A DNA stretch of 64,000 bases. Origin: Pyxicephalus adspersus (Eukaryota; Chordata; Amphibia; Anura; Pyxicephalidae). The notes below the pieces were generated by a model. That model made no database searches and was not told the origin of the DNA. It worked only from the letters and a program-made list of their open reading frames with translations. Shown here one piece after another: positions 12,851 through 23,072 of this stretch. Where the stretch lies: positions 61,067,306-61,131,305 of the forward strand of contig NC_092862.1 of assembly GCF_032062135.1 (NCBI RefSeq). Direction: 5' to 3'. A program made the translations under genes and the position numbers. Position 1 is the first letter of the stretch. Each line of letters starts with the position of its first letter.

Positions 12851-14395
12851 TGTATGGCATCCCGCCCAACCCCCCCCCCCCCCCGTTCCATCTGTGGAGT
12901 GCACTGCCCCCCTGATCCATGTTGTATCCCCCCTTCTGCGGAGCACGTTTACCCCCCCCCCCTTTCTGTGCAGTGGATTTTCTAAACCCCCATATCACCT
13001 GGCTATAACAAGTACACCCAATTACCTGTCTCTCCCCTTTTCTAAACTCCTATATCACACCACATTTGTAGCGATGGAACAGCTTTCTCCCCCTTCTTGA
13101 ACCCAATATCATCCTGCAAAATTAACTGAGCACCCTATCACCTACCCCACATCACCCTGCAGTAATACCAGTGCACCCCCTTTCTATACACCCATATCAA
13201 ACTGCAATAATAGTATGTGATAGTAGTACGCCACAACATCTTTCTCCAACTCCCTGCCCCCCTTCCCCAATCATATGGAAATTTTAACACTGCATCCCTT
13301 TACCCGTCCCCTTCTTAAACCCCAATATTACCAACTAAAAATAGCAGTGCCCTCATCATCTGGTTTAACTTTCTTTTAGCCCATATCACCCTCTAAAAAT
13401 TTCCAAATCCCCCCAATTCTAAAAACCATAAATGATCCCACAAAATTAGCAGTACACCCCATTACCTGCCTCACCATACTTAATTCCAGTATCATCCAAC
13501 AAAATGTTACTATTGCACCACATCACTTCCCTTAACACTTTCTATACCCTTATATTCCTTATAAATAATTCCATTGTATCACCTGTCTCCTCTTTCCTGA
13601 ACTCCCGTACCACCCTGCAACAATACCAGTGCACCCCATCACCTATCTGCCCCTCCCTATACACCCATATCAAACTTTAGTAAAGGCACGTCCTAACATC
13701 TCTCTCCATCTTCCAGACTCCCCTCCCCTAGTTATCCCCCATACCACCCAGCAAAAATACCAGTGCACCCATCACCTGCCCCTTTCCTGTACTCCCTTAA
13801 CACCCTGCACAAAAACCAAGCACATCCCAACACCTGTCTACCCCCTACCTAAACCCCCTTATCACCCCACATTTATAGCATTGCAGCCCATCAGCTTTCT
13901 CCCCCTTCATGAGCCCCCTATCACCCCCCAAAATTTGCTCTGCGCTTCATCACTTACCCCATTTACTTTACCCCAGTATCACCCTATAAAAATGCAAGAG
14001 CACCCCAACTTCTGTCTCCGCCTTTCTAAACTCCCATATCACCCCACAATAATATCTATAACATCCTCCAATAACAACAGCACAACACCACCTGAGTCCC
14101 TCACATCACACTGCAACAAAGGCAGTGCACCCCATCGCCCACCAGGTTTCTGTACACAACACCTATCTCACCCCCTCATGTACCCCGATATTACCTCTCA
14201 ACAATAGGAGTGCACCCCATCACCTGTCTCACCCGTTCCTGAACCCCCATATCACCTCACAACAATATGAGTGCACCCCATCACCTGCCCCTCCCCCTCC
14301 TGTACCCCGCATATAAACCTCACAACAATAGGAGTGCATCCTAACACCTGTGTCTCCCTCCTCTCTCCTGTATCCCCATATCAAAACCCCTACAT
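12851..14395 (+). repeat. C-rich, G-poor degenerate minisatellite, ~60 bp unit
   Basis: About 1.5 kb is built from recurring phrases 'gtgcaccccatcacctg', 'cctgtaccccatatcac' and 'ctgcaacaatac'. In the best-preserved part the phrase starts at 14210, 14271 and 14334 (spacings 61 and 63 bp); elsewhere spacing is irregular. Long C runs mark the 5' edge (12863-12885 and 12951-12963). Guanine is scarce on the + strand, so stop codons are rare. That explains the 192-codon open frame at 13629-14207 without any need for a protein. Its translation is low-complexity Pro/Thr/His/Ser. Confidence 0.88.
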
Positions 14396-14638
14396 AGGTT
14401 ACTTATGATGATAGGCTCCTAAAAAAAAAAAAAAAGGTTTCTTTACTGCACAAAATGTACACATGTTATTGTTTATTTTGTAAGGTAGAAAGACCCTGGG
14501 TTGTTTCTATGTAATTATGTTATTTATGTAACTCATGTCAATTATGTAACTCATGCACCACCTAAAAAATTTAGAAGAATAGCAACATTTGATTGTTCTT
14601 ACACAAACGTCAATAATAGCTCCATCTATAGGGAGATG
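14396..14638. other. Short unique spacer with poly(A)
   Basis: It contains a run of A at 14420-14434 and a local duplication of 'attatgtaactcatg' near 14515-14550. Nothing else is recognisable. Confidence 0.5.
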
Positions 14639-15726
14639 TTACAGAGAAATTGGGGTTCATAGAGAGTAATTTTAATGGGGGAGGGGGGATTGTAGACAAA
14701 ATGTGTTTCCCACTGGCTCCCACATTAGTTAGTAACATCTCAGAGAAGGTAAGTGCCCAGCTATGTGTAACAGTCCCTAAGTCCCTCGCACCGCAGCATC
14801 TGAAGATTTGACTCTAAGCAGTGAGCAGTACTGGATGTCTCCCCCTAAGCATGGCATGATGAAGGGGTAACCACACTGCAACCTCACCTCCAACCTGAAC
14901 GCAGCCTTGAAGTTTGGTGAGCGGGAAAATTTATATTTAAGGCACCATAGCGCACCGACAATTGGCTGTACTCTAAGGCTCAATGCCATGGAAGTGGCCC
15001 CCGGGGGTCCCTAATATGCAAACTCCACTTAGGGACCCTGATCTTGAAATAGCCAATCACCACAGTTTTTACTTTATGCAGAATGGTAAATAACCCTTTG
15101 TTTTGTTTTATTTTTTTAAACACAAAAAGGCAAAGCCCCTCCCATTCTGTCATTATCGCTGCGGCGGTAAAGAATAAATAGGAGCGCAGAGCCTCCTGGG
15201 ATACGAATTCCTGGAGGCTTGGGCTCCGAGATCAGGCATACGCATGAGGGACTTTTCTGTCATTGAAAGAAGAAAGATGGAGATCTCACACATGTGCAGT
15301 AATATAGGCATTTTTCTTTTTGGCAAATACAGCGGAATACACGGATCTGTGCAAGTAAAGGTGTCATCTTGTTTTTTATTTTACTTTAGGCCCACTTCAA
15401 TGAGAGAAGATCCGATTATTAGGATTTTATGTTATAGACCTCGTATCTGGCATTTTGTTTTTAGGGGACTGAAGTTTAGTATCAGCTCTAATGGTCCTCT
15501 GTGTACCCTGAAACATTCACGTTTGTACAATAATCGGTGTGGGAGATATGAAGGTTTATACATTGTAATGACAGCAGCATGGACACAGACACAGATCTCG
15601 TGCTGCTGTAGCTGTTCCTGGTGAAGCAGCTGATCTCCGAGGTCTATAGAACACGCCCACTCCCGGGGAGCTCACATTGGAGCAAAATTCCATTAAAAAA
15701 CATAGGCGATGCGCACGGAGCAGAAA
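14639..15726 (+). repeat. Block duplicated at 30803-31640, upstream of the cdk9 promoter
   Basis: It aligns in order with the block near 31 kb. Shared landmarks are 'ttacagagaaattgggg', 'cagagaaggtaagtg', 'accgcagcatctg', 'atggaagtggcccccgggg', 'ctggcattttgtt'-like sequence, 'ggagatatgaaggttta'-like sequence and 'ggtctatag.acacgccc'. An extra ~320 bp (about 15075-15395) interrupts this copy and is a divergent relative of the repeats at 566 and 2628. The similarity stops near 15726, just short of the CRE and GC box, so the core promoter itself is not duplicated. Whether this is a segmental duplication or two copies of a dispersed element cannot be decided from this window. Confidence 0.75.
15075..15395 (+). 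mobile_element. Inserted divergent copy (C) of the ~500 bp dispersed repeat
   Basis: The core 'gcgcagagcctcctgggata' with its partial complement 'cctggaggc' and the 'ggagatctcacacatgtgca' block match copies A and B. The block near 31 kb lacks this sequence at the corresponding position (about 31290-31310), which marks it as an insertion. Its right edge 'ggcccactt' resembles the GTCCACTT ends of related elements. Confidence 0.65.
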
Positions 15727-16115
15727 CAGCTGACTGTGACGTCATTGAACAAGCCCATCAGCTGGTAGTATGAATTACTAAAGTAGGATTATCTTAGAAC
15801 ACAATGGCTTCAAGTTTGACCAGTGAAGCCCCGCCCATTTCCTGTTTTATATTCGTCACTTCCAGGTTCTTTTCCTGCATTGAAATTAGAACTCTATTCT
15901 AGCGTCTACTTTGTAACTAGCTACTGTCTTCAAAGCTGCTTGTGGGACAAGGAATTTCTTGTGCCAGGAAGGTGAGAGAGCGCGGTCAGAACCTTCAGGC
16001 CTCGGCATCACTTTACTGAGGAGGCCTGGACTCCAGGGCGAGAAGCGGCGCCGGGGGCGGCCTGGACCCAGTTCTGGATTCCCACTCCGAACCTGCACCA
16101 TCCACAGCAGCCAGC
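15727..16115 (+). promoter_or_regulatory. cdk9: cdk9 promoter and 5' untranslated leader
   Basis: A perfect palindromic CRE, TGACGTCA, lies at 15737-15744, a GC box GCCCCGCCC at 15828-15836, and an ETS-like CACTTCC at about 15856. No TATA box stands at a sensible distance from the start codon. The last ~150 bases are rich in G, C and CpG ('gcggcgccgggggcggcc'), as in broadly expressed genes. The transcription start is not visible. An in-frame TGA at 16017-16019 separates the leader from the coding sequence. A GTGAGA donor-like site at about 15971 could mark an untranslated first exon, but nothing confirms it. Confidence 0.6.
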
Positions 16116-16207
16116 ATGGCCAAGAACTATGACTCCATGGAGTTCCCATTCTGCGACGAGGTGTCCAAGTATGAACGTCTGGCCAAGATTGGACAGGGAA
16201 CCTTCGG
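16116..16207 (+). CDS. cdk9: cdk9 coding exon 1 (residues 1-31)
   Basis: It begins [16 protein letters not shown] and carries most of the glycine-rich ATP loop. It ends after two bases of the Gly31 codon, with donor GTAAAG at 16208. The intron that follows is 805 bp. Confidence 0.97.
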
Positions 16208-19200
16208 GTAAAGAACAATCAGGACCGGGGCTGTGTGTGCGCAAATCAACATCCCTGTGCTGTCTGATCTCCCCCACATGTCAGATCCCTGTGCTGTCTG
16301 ATTTCCCCCACCTCCACCATGTCAGATCCCTGTACTATGAGATTGTTCTCCCCCCCCCTTGTCTGATCCCTGTGCTGTGTGAGATTTGCTGTAAAAGTAG
16401 CATCTGGAGGGTCAGGGTGTATGTCGACTTTAAAGCTGAACTCCGATCTTACCTTTATTCTTGCACTACTGTGGGGCAGGGAATGCAAAGTATAAACAGA
16501 TTAAGCATAAACTTTAATGAAAATTGTTATTACTATTTTTTTTTTTGTTTAAAATGTTTTAGTGGCTCAAAATTTCCCAGTGTCTGATCTGTTTGGGAGG
16601 TTTTAGGCTGCCACTTCTAGGTTTTTTCAGACCTTTGCAAGCAGCTTGTAAAGCCTGGCAGAGCAGTTCTTTTTTTGTTTTGTATAAAAATTACTTGTAA
16701 AAAACAAATATGTAAAAAGGCTTCCACAAGTGGCATCAATTCATGTCTATGGAGACAGCAGGGGTGCTAAATCTCTCCTGAATGCTTGTAGAGGCCAAAA
16801 AACACGCTGCAGCACTGCCACCTCCTATCACCTATCAAATAGAGAATATTGAACTGGTCTTTTCACTTTAATGGTATTCATTTCTTTACAAGTGGTTTTA
16901 AGCTGTAAAATCTCATGCAACTGCTTGCAAAACCGCTAGTCAGAACTTGGTATATGTCACTGCATAATTATTTGTAAGTCCTAACATATATGTTTCCTTT
17001 TTTTATTTGTAGTGAAGTGTTCAAAGCCAAGCATCGACAGACTGGACAGACAGTTGCACTGAAAAAAGTATTGATGGAAAATGAGAAAGAAGGAGTAAGT
17101 ACATATTCATTCATAAGCTATATGTCATCCTTTACTGGTATCGTCTTCTATTCGCACCCTTTTGAGCTGGTAATTTTAGCTTAGCCAGCAATTTTTATAT
17201 CTCTGTATAGTTTGAACAAATACCTGTTCATCTTGTCAAATTCAAAACTTTTCTGTGTGCAATTTCTACATCATGTTATATAATAGAATAAGTCCTTCCA
17301 TTGTATCTTGGACTACAGAACAATTCTTACAAAGAAATGTGCATGCATTGCAGACGTGCTCCGTGTATGTTTTATTTCATATTTGGTTTGCTCTGATATC
17401 CATTTTAACTTCATTTTCTTTATCCCTCTCTTTTTAGTTTCCAATCACAGCTCTACGTGAAATAAAAATTCTTCAGCTGCTGAAACATGAAAATGTTGTA
17501 AATCTGATTGAGATTTGCAGAACAAAAGGTATGGAGTGTTCAGTATTTAGACATTGTGCAGATCCCTCATGATGGGGGTTAGTTGCATGTCTCTTGGTTC
17601 TTTTTATCAATGAAATTACTTTTTTATAATCTCTTCATGTCCAATATTTGCAGTCCTTGATTAACAGGATTACATACCAATATATCAGATATCTTTCCCC
17701 ATCCGTGCATAATTATGTTATATAGTATGTGCAAGTTATGATAGGGGACAATGAAACAGTACATTAATTCTAATTGGCCAGGTTCTAGATATGTAAGATT
17801 CTCCACAGATCATACAAATCTGCATGCACACATTTAGATGCAGCACAGAATGTTATTTCGCCCCAAAAAAATGACTTGCCAGGTTTGCTCATCTCATATA
17901 AGAAAAGTCCTCTCTGATTGTAAACAATGGAATTCCAGCCAAATATTAGTTTTAGATTTTAAAATGGTAATAGTAAATTGGCTTTTGCTTTAAGCCCTAC
18001 TCATCGCAAGAATATTTTCCTCATGTAATTTTTTTTTTTCCTTTACAGCCAATCAGTACAACCGCTGCAAAGGAAGCATCTTCCTTGTGTTTGACTTCTG
18101 TGAACATGATCTAGCTGGACTTCTTAGTAATACACATGTCAAATTCACTCTTGCGGAGATAAAGAAGGTCATGCAAATGCTACTCAATGGCCTTTACTAC
18201 ATCCATAGGAATAAGGTAAGTTAACACACAAGCAGTTTTTTAGTTTTGTTTCCCACTCATTCCTTCATAGTTCACTATGGTTTATGCAATGTTGTCTAAA
18301 ACCTTTTTCATTAGTTTGAACAGAACGTGTTCCTTTCTGTGTATTTGAGGTCATACAGAACAGGAGCACATTTTCTAGTAAAATTAGACAAGTTTACAAT
18401 GTCTGCTAAAGGCTCCAAGACATTAAACTATTGCAGCTCTGGATTTGTAAGACATCATTAAAGGTATTTTGTAAGGGGCCACTAGTGAAAGAATCTGTAT
18501 TTTATTTAGCATTTTTGCAATCTCTGTATAGCAAAGCTTAGGCTGGGGAGAGGGAGAAGCAGACTAATGAATCATTCAGGTGAGTACAGGAAGAGCAGAG
18601 ACATCTTTATGTTAACAATTGAAAGTATTTGATTACATAATGACTTCACTACCTTTTCATTACCTTTAAAACATATTTTTATATTGTTAAATAAATTGGT
18701 AAACCAGGTTGCCTTATTTTTTATAATCTGCCCTCTGAGTGCATTGTGTGTTCACTTTACTGATTGTTGATTGTTCTATCATATTAGATTCTTCACAGAG
18801 ACATGAAGGCAGCAAATGTTTTGATTACTAGAGATGGAGTCTTGAAATTGGCTGATTTTGGATTGGCTCGGGCCTTCAGTCTTGCCAAAAACAGCCAGCC
18901 AAACAGATACACCAACCGTGTGGTCACTCTTTGGTATCGCCCTCCTGAGCTACTTCTAGGTAAGGTTGTTGCATAAGTTGGGAGTAAATCTTGTAATTGC
19001 AAATTTAATCTTGGCAATGTTTCTCATCAAAATACTACATAGTCACTTATTAATCTATTAATGTCCCATAAAAACATTCAGATAATATAAGGAGCAAGGA
19101 AAAGACCTCCCCATCAACGGGGGATGCTTCTGTACATCTCGATATTTGTTGATAGCAGACATTATACAGTACCCATAAACCGATTACTTGTAATGTGATT

Positions 19201-20408
19201 CTACTGTGTAGAGAGCCCCAACATTACAGAAAATTGGAGTATGGGCACCCCCCCCCCCCCATCAGCATTCCCTGTAATTCCCTGACAATTAGTGGAATTT
19301 TACAATCTGGTAAGATTACAGGTTTTAGGGTTCAGTTTGCATGGGCCAATTGTTATGTTCAATCTAATTTACCTAAGTGTAAAGTGAACCCTACTTAGGA
19401 GTCATGTCAAGCATTTTCTTTTGCTTTAACATTGAAAATATAGGAGTTGTCAAATTATGAAAATGACATATATTCTGCTTCAGTGACAGAATGATCCCTT
19501 ATAACTTGCAATTTTAGTAAAACTGGAATCTATATGGTTGTTAACCATTTCCATTTTGGCCTAAATTTTTGCTTAAATGTACGCATTCATTTTTAGAAAC
19601 TTGATGATTGTATGACCTATCTCTGGTTTGATATTTTTAGGAGAGCGTGATTACGGTCCTCCGATTGATTTGTGGGGTGCTGGATGTATTATGGCCGAAA
19701 TGTGGACACGCAGTCCCATCATGCAAGGAAACACAGAACAACACCAGCTAACACTTATCAGCCAATTGTGTGGTTCCATCACACCTGAGGTGAGTGTTTG
19801 GGTGCATTGTATTTGTAAAACACGTTCCATACTTCAGTTAAATTAAACTCTTTTGTCGTCTTTGTATGTTTGTCTGCACTTGAGCAAATATAAAGCAAAG
19901 GTTGATGGTAATGTATGACAAATAAAGGTAAATACACTGCTTCTGATTGCACCGGCTAGAGAACAGTACCTAAACTCTGCAATAATGTCCTACTTACATA
20001 ATATTTGGAAAAAGCCTTCTAATTGTATGTTCGTTCTGTTGATAGGTATGGCCCAATGTGGACAAGTATGAACTCTATCAGAAATTAGAACTGCCCAAAG
20101 GCCAAAAAAGAAAAGTCAAGGATAGACTAAAGGCTTATGTGAAAGATGCCTATGCCCTTGATCTTATTGACAAGCTGCTTGTCCTGGATCCGGCACAGAG
20201 AATTGACAGTGATGATGCTCTTAATCATGACTTCTTCTGGTCTGACCCAATGCCTTCTGACCTTAAGAATATGCTTTCAACTCACAATCAGTCAATGTTT
20301 GAATACCTTGCTCCTCCCAGACGACGAGGAGGTCACATGCCTCAGCAACCAGCAAATCAGGGCAGAAACCCTGCAACCAATCAGTCTGAATTTGATCGAG
20401 TCTTCTGA
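16116..20408 (+). CDS. cdk9: Cyclin-dependent kinase 9 (P-TEFb catalytic subunit), 7 coding exons
   Basis: The gene encodes the serine/threonine kinase that pairs with a T-type cyclin as P-TEFb. In the nucleus P-TEFb phosphorylates the RNA polymerase II C-terminal repeats, DSIF and NELF to release paused polymerase; 7SK snRNP/HEXIM holds it inactive in other species. The joined exons (16116-16207, 17013-17094, 17438-17528, 18049-18215, 18788-18959, 19641-19789, 20046-20408) give 1116 nt, 371 residues plus stop, against 372 in human. All introns are GT-AG and all phases agree. Visible features are a glycine loop GQGTFG (26-31), catalytic Lys48, the PITALRE helix (60-66), hinge FCEHD (105-109), HRD with Asp149, DFG with Asp167, T-loop Thr186 and the basic stretch [12 protein letters not shown] (269-280). 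The start has a strong Kozak context (A at -3, G at +4) and an in-frame stop 97 nt upstream, so it is the short (42 kDa-type) form. No key residue is missing. Confidence 0.98.
17013..17094 (+). CDS. cdk9: cdk9 coding exon 2 (residues 31-58)
   Basis: It follows acceptor TTTATTTGTAG and completes Gly31. It encodes strands of the N-lobe including VALKK with catalytic Lys48, and ends in frame at Gly58 before donor GTAAGT. The next intron is 343 bp. Confidence 0.97.
17438..17528 (+). CDS. cdk9: cdk9 coding exon 3 (residues 59-89)
   Basis: It opens [10 protein letters not shown], containing the PITALRE cyclin-binding helix after which the kinase was first named. It follows acceptor CTCTTTTTAG and ends one base into codon 89 at donor GTATGG. 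The next intron is 520 bp. Confidence 0.97.
18049..18215 (+). CDS. cdk9: cdk9 coding exon 4 (residues 89-144)
   Basis: It encodes the end of the N-lobe, the gatekeeper Phe103 and the hinge FCEHD, then the helix leading to the catalytic loop ([13 protein letters not shown]). Acceptor TTTACAG follows a long T tract; the donor is GTAAGT at 18216. The next intron is 572 bp. Confidence 0.97.
18788..18959 (+). CDS. cdk9: cdk9 coding exon 5 (residues 145-202)
   Basis: It carries the catalytic core: HRDMKAANV (Asp149, Asn154), DFG (Asp167), the activation segment with Thr186, and the APE-equivalent PPELLLG. The acceptor is CATATTAG and the donor GTAAGG at 18960. This exon and its flanking introns are the source of the decayed copy at 23073-23540. 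Confidence 0.97.
19641..19789 (+). CDS. cdk9: cdk9 coding exon 6 (residues 202-251)
   Basis: It encodes [20 protein letters not shown] and the following C-lobe helices through CGSITPE. The acceptor is ATATTTTTAG and the donor GTGAGT at 19790. The last intron is only 256 bp. Confidence 0.97.
20046..20408 (+). CDS. cdk9: cdk9 coding exon 7 (residues 252-371) and stop
   Basis: It begins [10 protein letters not shown], carries the basic [12 protein letters not shown] stretch and the C-lobe [16 protein letters not shown], and ends with the flexible tail [13 protein letters not shown] before TGA. The tail is one residue shorter than the human one (one Thr fewer) and is the least conserved part of the protein. 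Confidence 0.97.
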   Translation, partial: VWPNVDKYELYQKLELPKGQKRKVKDRLKAYVKDAYALDLIDKLLVLDPAQRIDSDDALNHDFFWSDPMPSDLKNMLSTHNQSMFEYLAPPRRRGGHMPQQPANQGRNPATNQSEFDRVF

Positions 20409-20895
20409 GGTTGCATTGGTCACTAGAAGGTACTTGGACCCCATGGAAGCTTCCTTCAAAAGCTGATATTGTGCTAAGTCTTGGGAAAAAACAAACTGAT
20501 TTAGCTATTTTTGTTCACATTGAAATGATAAGTTTTGCTTGGAAAGCAATAAGAGACTTTTAAGATATGTCAGTAGATGAGAGTAACTGAAGACAAATGC
20601 AGTATAGAAATTTTAAGTAATGCACACCTTGAAATGTGTTAGAGCTAAACATTTGACTTGAAAGACTTCAGATTTTTGACTGCAGTTATGTATTCAAGAA
20701 TGAAAAAGCATGTCCTCCGCAGGATACAAACCTCTAATTTGGTAAACCATCTTCCTCTTTTTGTGGGAATTGCAGCTCTTCAGTGGAATACATTCATCTG
20801 TTCTACAGGCTCTGTGCTATCCTGTTTAGGAGTTCATAGAACCAGAATGCTGTATTTTATTTTTTATGTATTAAAGTGATTCCACTGTGTATTTT
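20409..20895 (+). other. cdk9: cdk9 3' untranslated region and poly(A) site
   Basis: The first good poly(A) signal after the stop is ATTAAA at 20870-20875, followed by a GT-rich stretch 'gtgtattttctgagtgtgt', so cleavage near 20885-20895 is likely. A second set of AATAAA signals at 20996-21014 could give a longer form. The exact end cannot be fixed from sequence alone. Confidence 0.7.
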
Positions 20896-21528
20896 CTGAG
20901 TGTGTATTTTTGCAGAATTAGGAGTAATTTATTATTTCTACAAGCTTGCGCTGCCATTTTTTAAATTAAAATTTAAATATGTAATATATATATATAATAA
21001 ATTAGCAATAAATGAAGCCATTGTTGTATATAGTTAGGCTACATATGTTGGCCCATGTGCATATGCAGTAACATGGGCCCAGACCTTTTTAGCTGGGTAC
21101 TGCACCTGGCACTTTTCAGTAACCACCTGGTTGTTTTTGAGTGCTTACTGAAAAGTTGGGTTACAATACAGCCACTGCCACCCACCTGCACCTTCACCCC
21201 ACCCAGCCTAAATAGAAAATACTACCTAACCCACCTTCCACAAATTCATACATACCTCAGTCTGATAGTAGCAGTTTCTCCATGTACATCCATAAACTTC
21301 AATGGGTCTGATTGTCTCTAACCTTGGGCACAGTTCTATAGAAGTTTGTGATAAATATTGATTAAAAAAAGGTTTTTACTGGAAACTGAATAATCTTTGA
21401 GTGTTACATTCCTTTGCACCACAAAGGCAAAGTCCTTCTAGCCTGGAGGTTACCTGGCTATCATCCTCATCGAACTCATGGATCCCTAAAGTGAGTTCAG
21501 CCATCTTCCCTTGTACTTCCATAGCCCA
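20896..21528. other. Non-coding DNA downstream of cdk9
   Basis: A TA-rich stretch (20980-21000) and two AATAAA signals that may serve cdk9 are all that is visible. Open frames here have no supporting context. Confidence 0.5.
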
Positions 21529-21766
21529 GAGGATAAAAACTTATTGTGAAATCATGTCCGTAACTCTGCCCATACCCCTCCCATCCACAGTAATCTCATC
21601 CATAGCTCCCTTCTCGGTTTGGTTTGGTTTGGTTCCCATGTTTGACAGGAGTCAGTCAGAAACATGAAAGCTGTGGGACGGGAGCCATGGATGATATTAC
21701 TGTGCTTGGGGGGGGGGGGAGATGGGCAGAGTTACGGACATGATTTCACAATAAGTTTTTATCCTC
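21529..21766. repeat. Long near-perfect hairpin with 45 bp identical arms
   Basis: Bases 21529-21573 are the exact reverse complement of 21722-21766 (45/45). A second arm pair, 21586-21610 with 21680-21704, matches at about 23 of 25. The gap between the arm pairs holds a 12-base G run on the right and a C-rich stretch on the left. The loop (21611-21679) contains four GGTTT units and a further small catgttt/aaacatg hairpin. There is no open frame and no clear target duplication. The shape fits a foldback MITE; the perfect arms mean it is young or recently converted. Confidence 0.92.
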
Positions 21767-22282
21767 AGGTCTGTTATTCTCTGACAAATGTGACCAATCT
21801 CCTAAAGATATCACAAATAGAACCACTCATGTCCTGACACAAAGTGTGCCAATAAGAAATAAAAGAGCAACAGAGTTGAGCTAATTACTGGTTTGTTTCT
21901 CTTCTCTTTCTCCATATACAGGGTGGGCAAGGACCCAGACAACATGAGTTCAGAAAAAAAAATAAAATAACCATTGTTAAATTGCTGAAGCACCAAATGT
22001 TATGTGAAATTACATAAAAATGAGGCACTAGACCAGGAAGGCACATGTAAACCACAGAAATCCGTGTGAAAATGTAAAATCATTGTTAGGGTTTGTAGTA
22101 TATAAGGTGTCAACCACAGCTTTCAAGCAGACTAAATTCTTTGTAATTTTTATGAACATGGGCCATTTTTGTCCATTAAATACAGTATGACAGCTGTGCC
22201 TGCTGATTTACAGTACTACACAGTGGTTGTGCTTTAATGGAAGTCTAAAAGTTACACAACTAATTAAAACATTGTTTAAATT
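21767..22282. other. AT-rich non-coding DNA, nothing recognised
   Basis: Spacer between two inverted-repeat elements. No gene or repeat is recognised in it. Confidence 0.5.
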
Positions 22283-22575
22283 AAAGCTCACACACCCAGC
22301 CATCCTAAACAGAATACGCCTGCCAAATTACCATTGTATACATGAAAAGCTGTTCCAAACATAAAATGCCATTAATCAAATGTATGGAGGATCCCCTGAT
22401 TCCAAGTGGCTAATATTATTATATATAAATGGTTAATGAGGTATACAGTGTCTTTCTCCGTGTAGATCCTCTATGTGTTTGATTATTGGTGTTCTATGTT
22501 TGGGACAGCTTTTCATGTATACAATGGTAAACTGGCCAGCATCTATTGTTTAGGAGGGCTGAGTGTGTGAGCTTT
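22283..22575. repeat. Inverted-repeat element, ~120 bp imperfect arms
   Basis: It starts 'aaagctcacacaccc' and ends 'gagtgtgtgagcttt'. The arms share long blocks, including 'taccattgtatacatgaaa' followed by 'agctgt.ccaaacata', with a loop of about 55 bases (22401-22455). No coding capacity was seen. It is consistent with an old MITE; no target duplication is obvious. Confidence 0.85.
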
Positions 22576-23072
22576 CATTTACATATAAGACTCAGGACAA
22601 TTTGTCTGCAGAGATGAAAGACATAAGCTTATTGATATGTGTATCCTCAACTATCATTGAGTATGTATTTTGATTATTCTCAGGAAACAGTGTTTCCACG
22701 AAATGCGTCACACATATGAATATAAAATATTTTGAAGGGATAGTCTATGTATATAAACCCATCCTAAAACAAAATTTTTAATATTGCTATATGTGAGATT
22801 GTATGATGTCTTAATATATATTGGTGTTTTTTATTGTATTTGGAACAATGAATACATTTTAATTAGTATAAGATAAGTTTTGGTCTTTGAATATGAAATA
22901 ATTGTTCCTAAACTACTGTCTTTTTTGATCATATATATATTTTTTCTGTTTTATGATAGTTAAATTTATTTCAGTAGTGAAACCTCTATTATGGACATAA
23001 TAAATGATGTTTAAAATCTAACAATGCTAAAGTAACCAAATGCCCCAGTTTGACGTGTTAGCATCCTCTTTG
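22576..23072. other. AT-rich non-coding DNA, nothing recognised
   Basis: No exon or repeat is visible. Its last ~40 bases may weakly continue the similarity to cdk9 intron 4 but are too diverged to call. Confidence 0.45.

Noticed and set aside
13629..14207. 192-codon open frame in the C-rich region
   Set aside because: It is inside a degenerate minisatellite with almost no G, where stop codons are rare. The translation is low-complexity and lacks any domain.
16129..16587. 152-codon plus-strand frame overlapping cdk9 exon 1, and minus-strand frames at 15886-16277
   Set aside because: They are out of frame with or opposite to cdk9 exon 1 and run into intron 1. They are shadows of the real exon.
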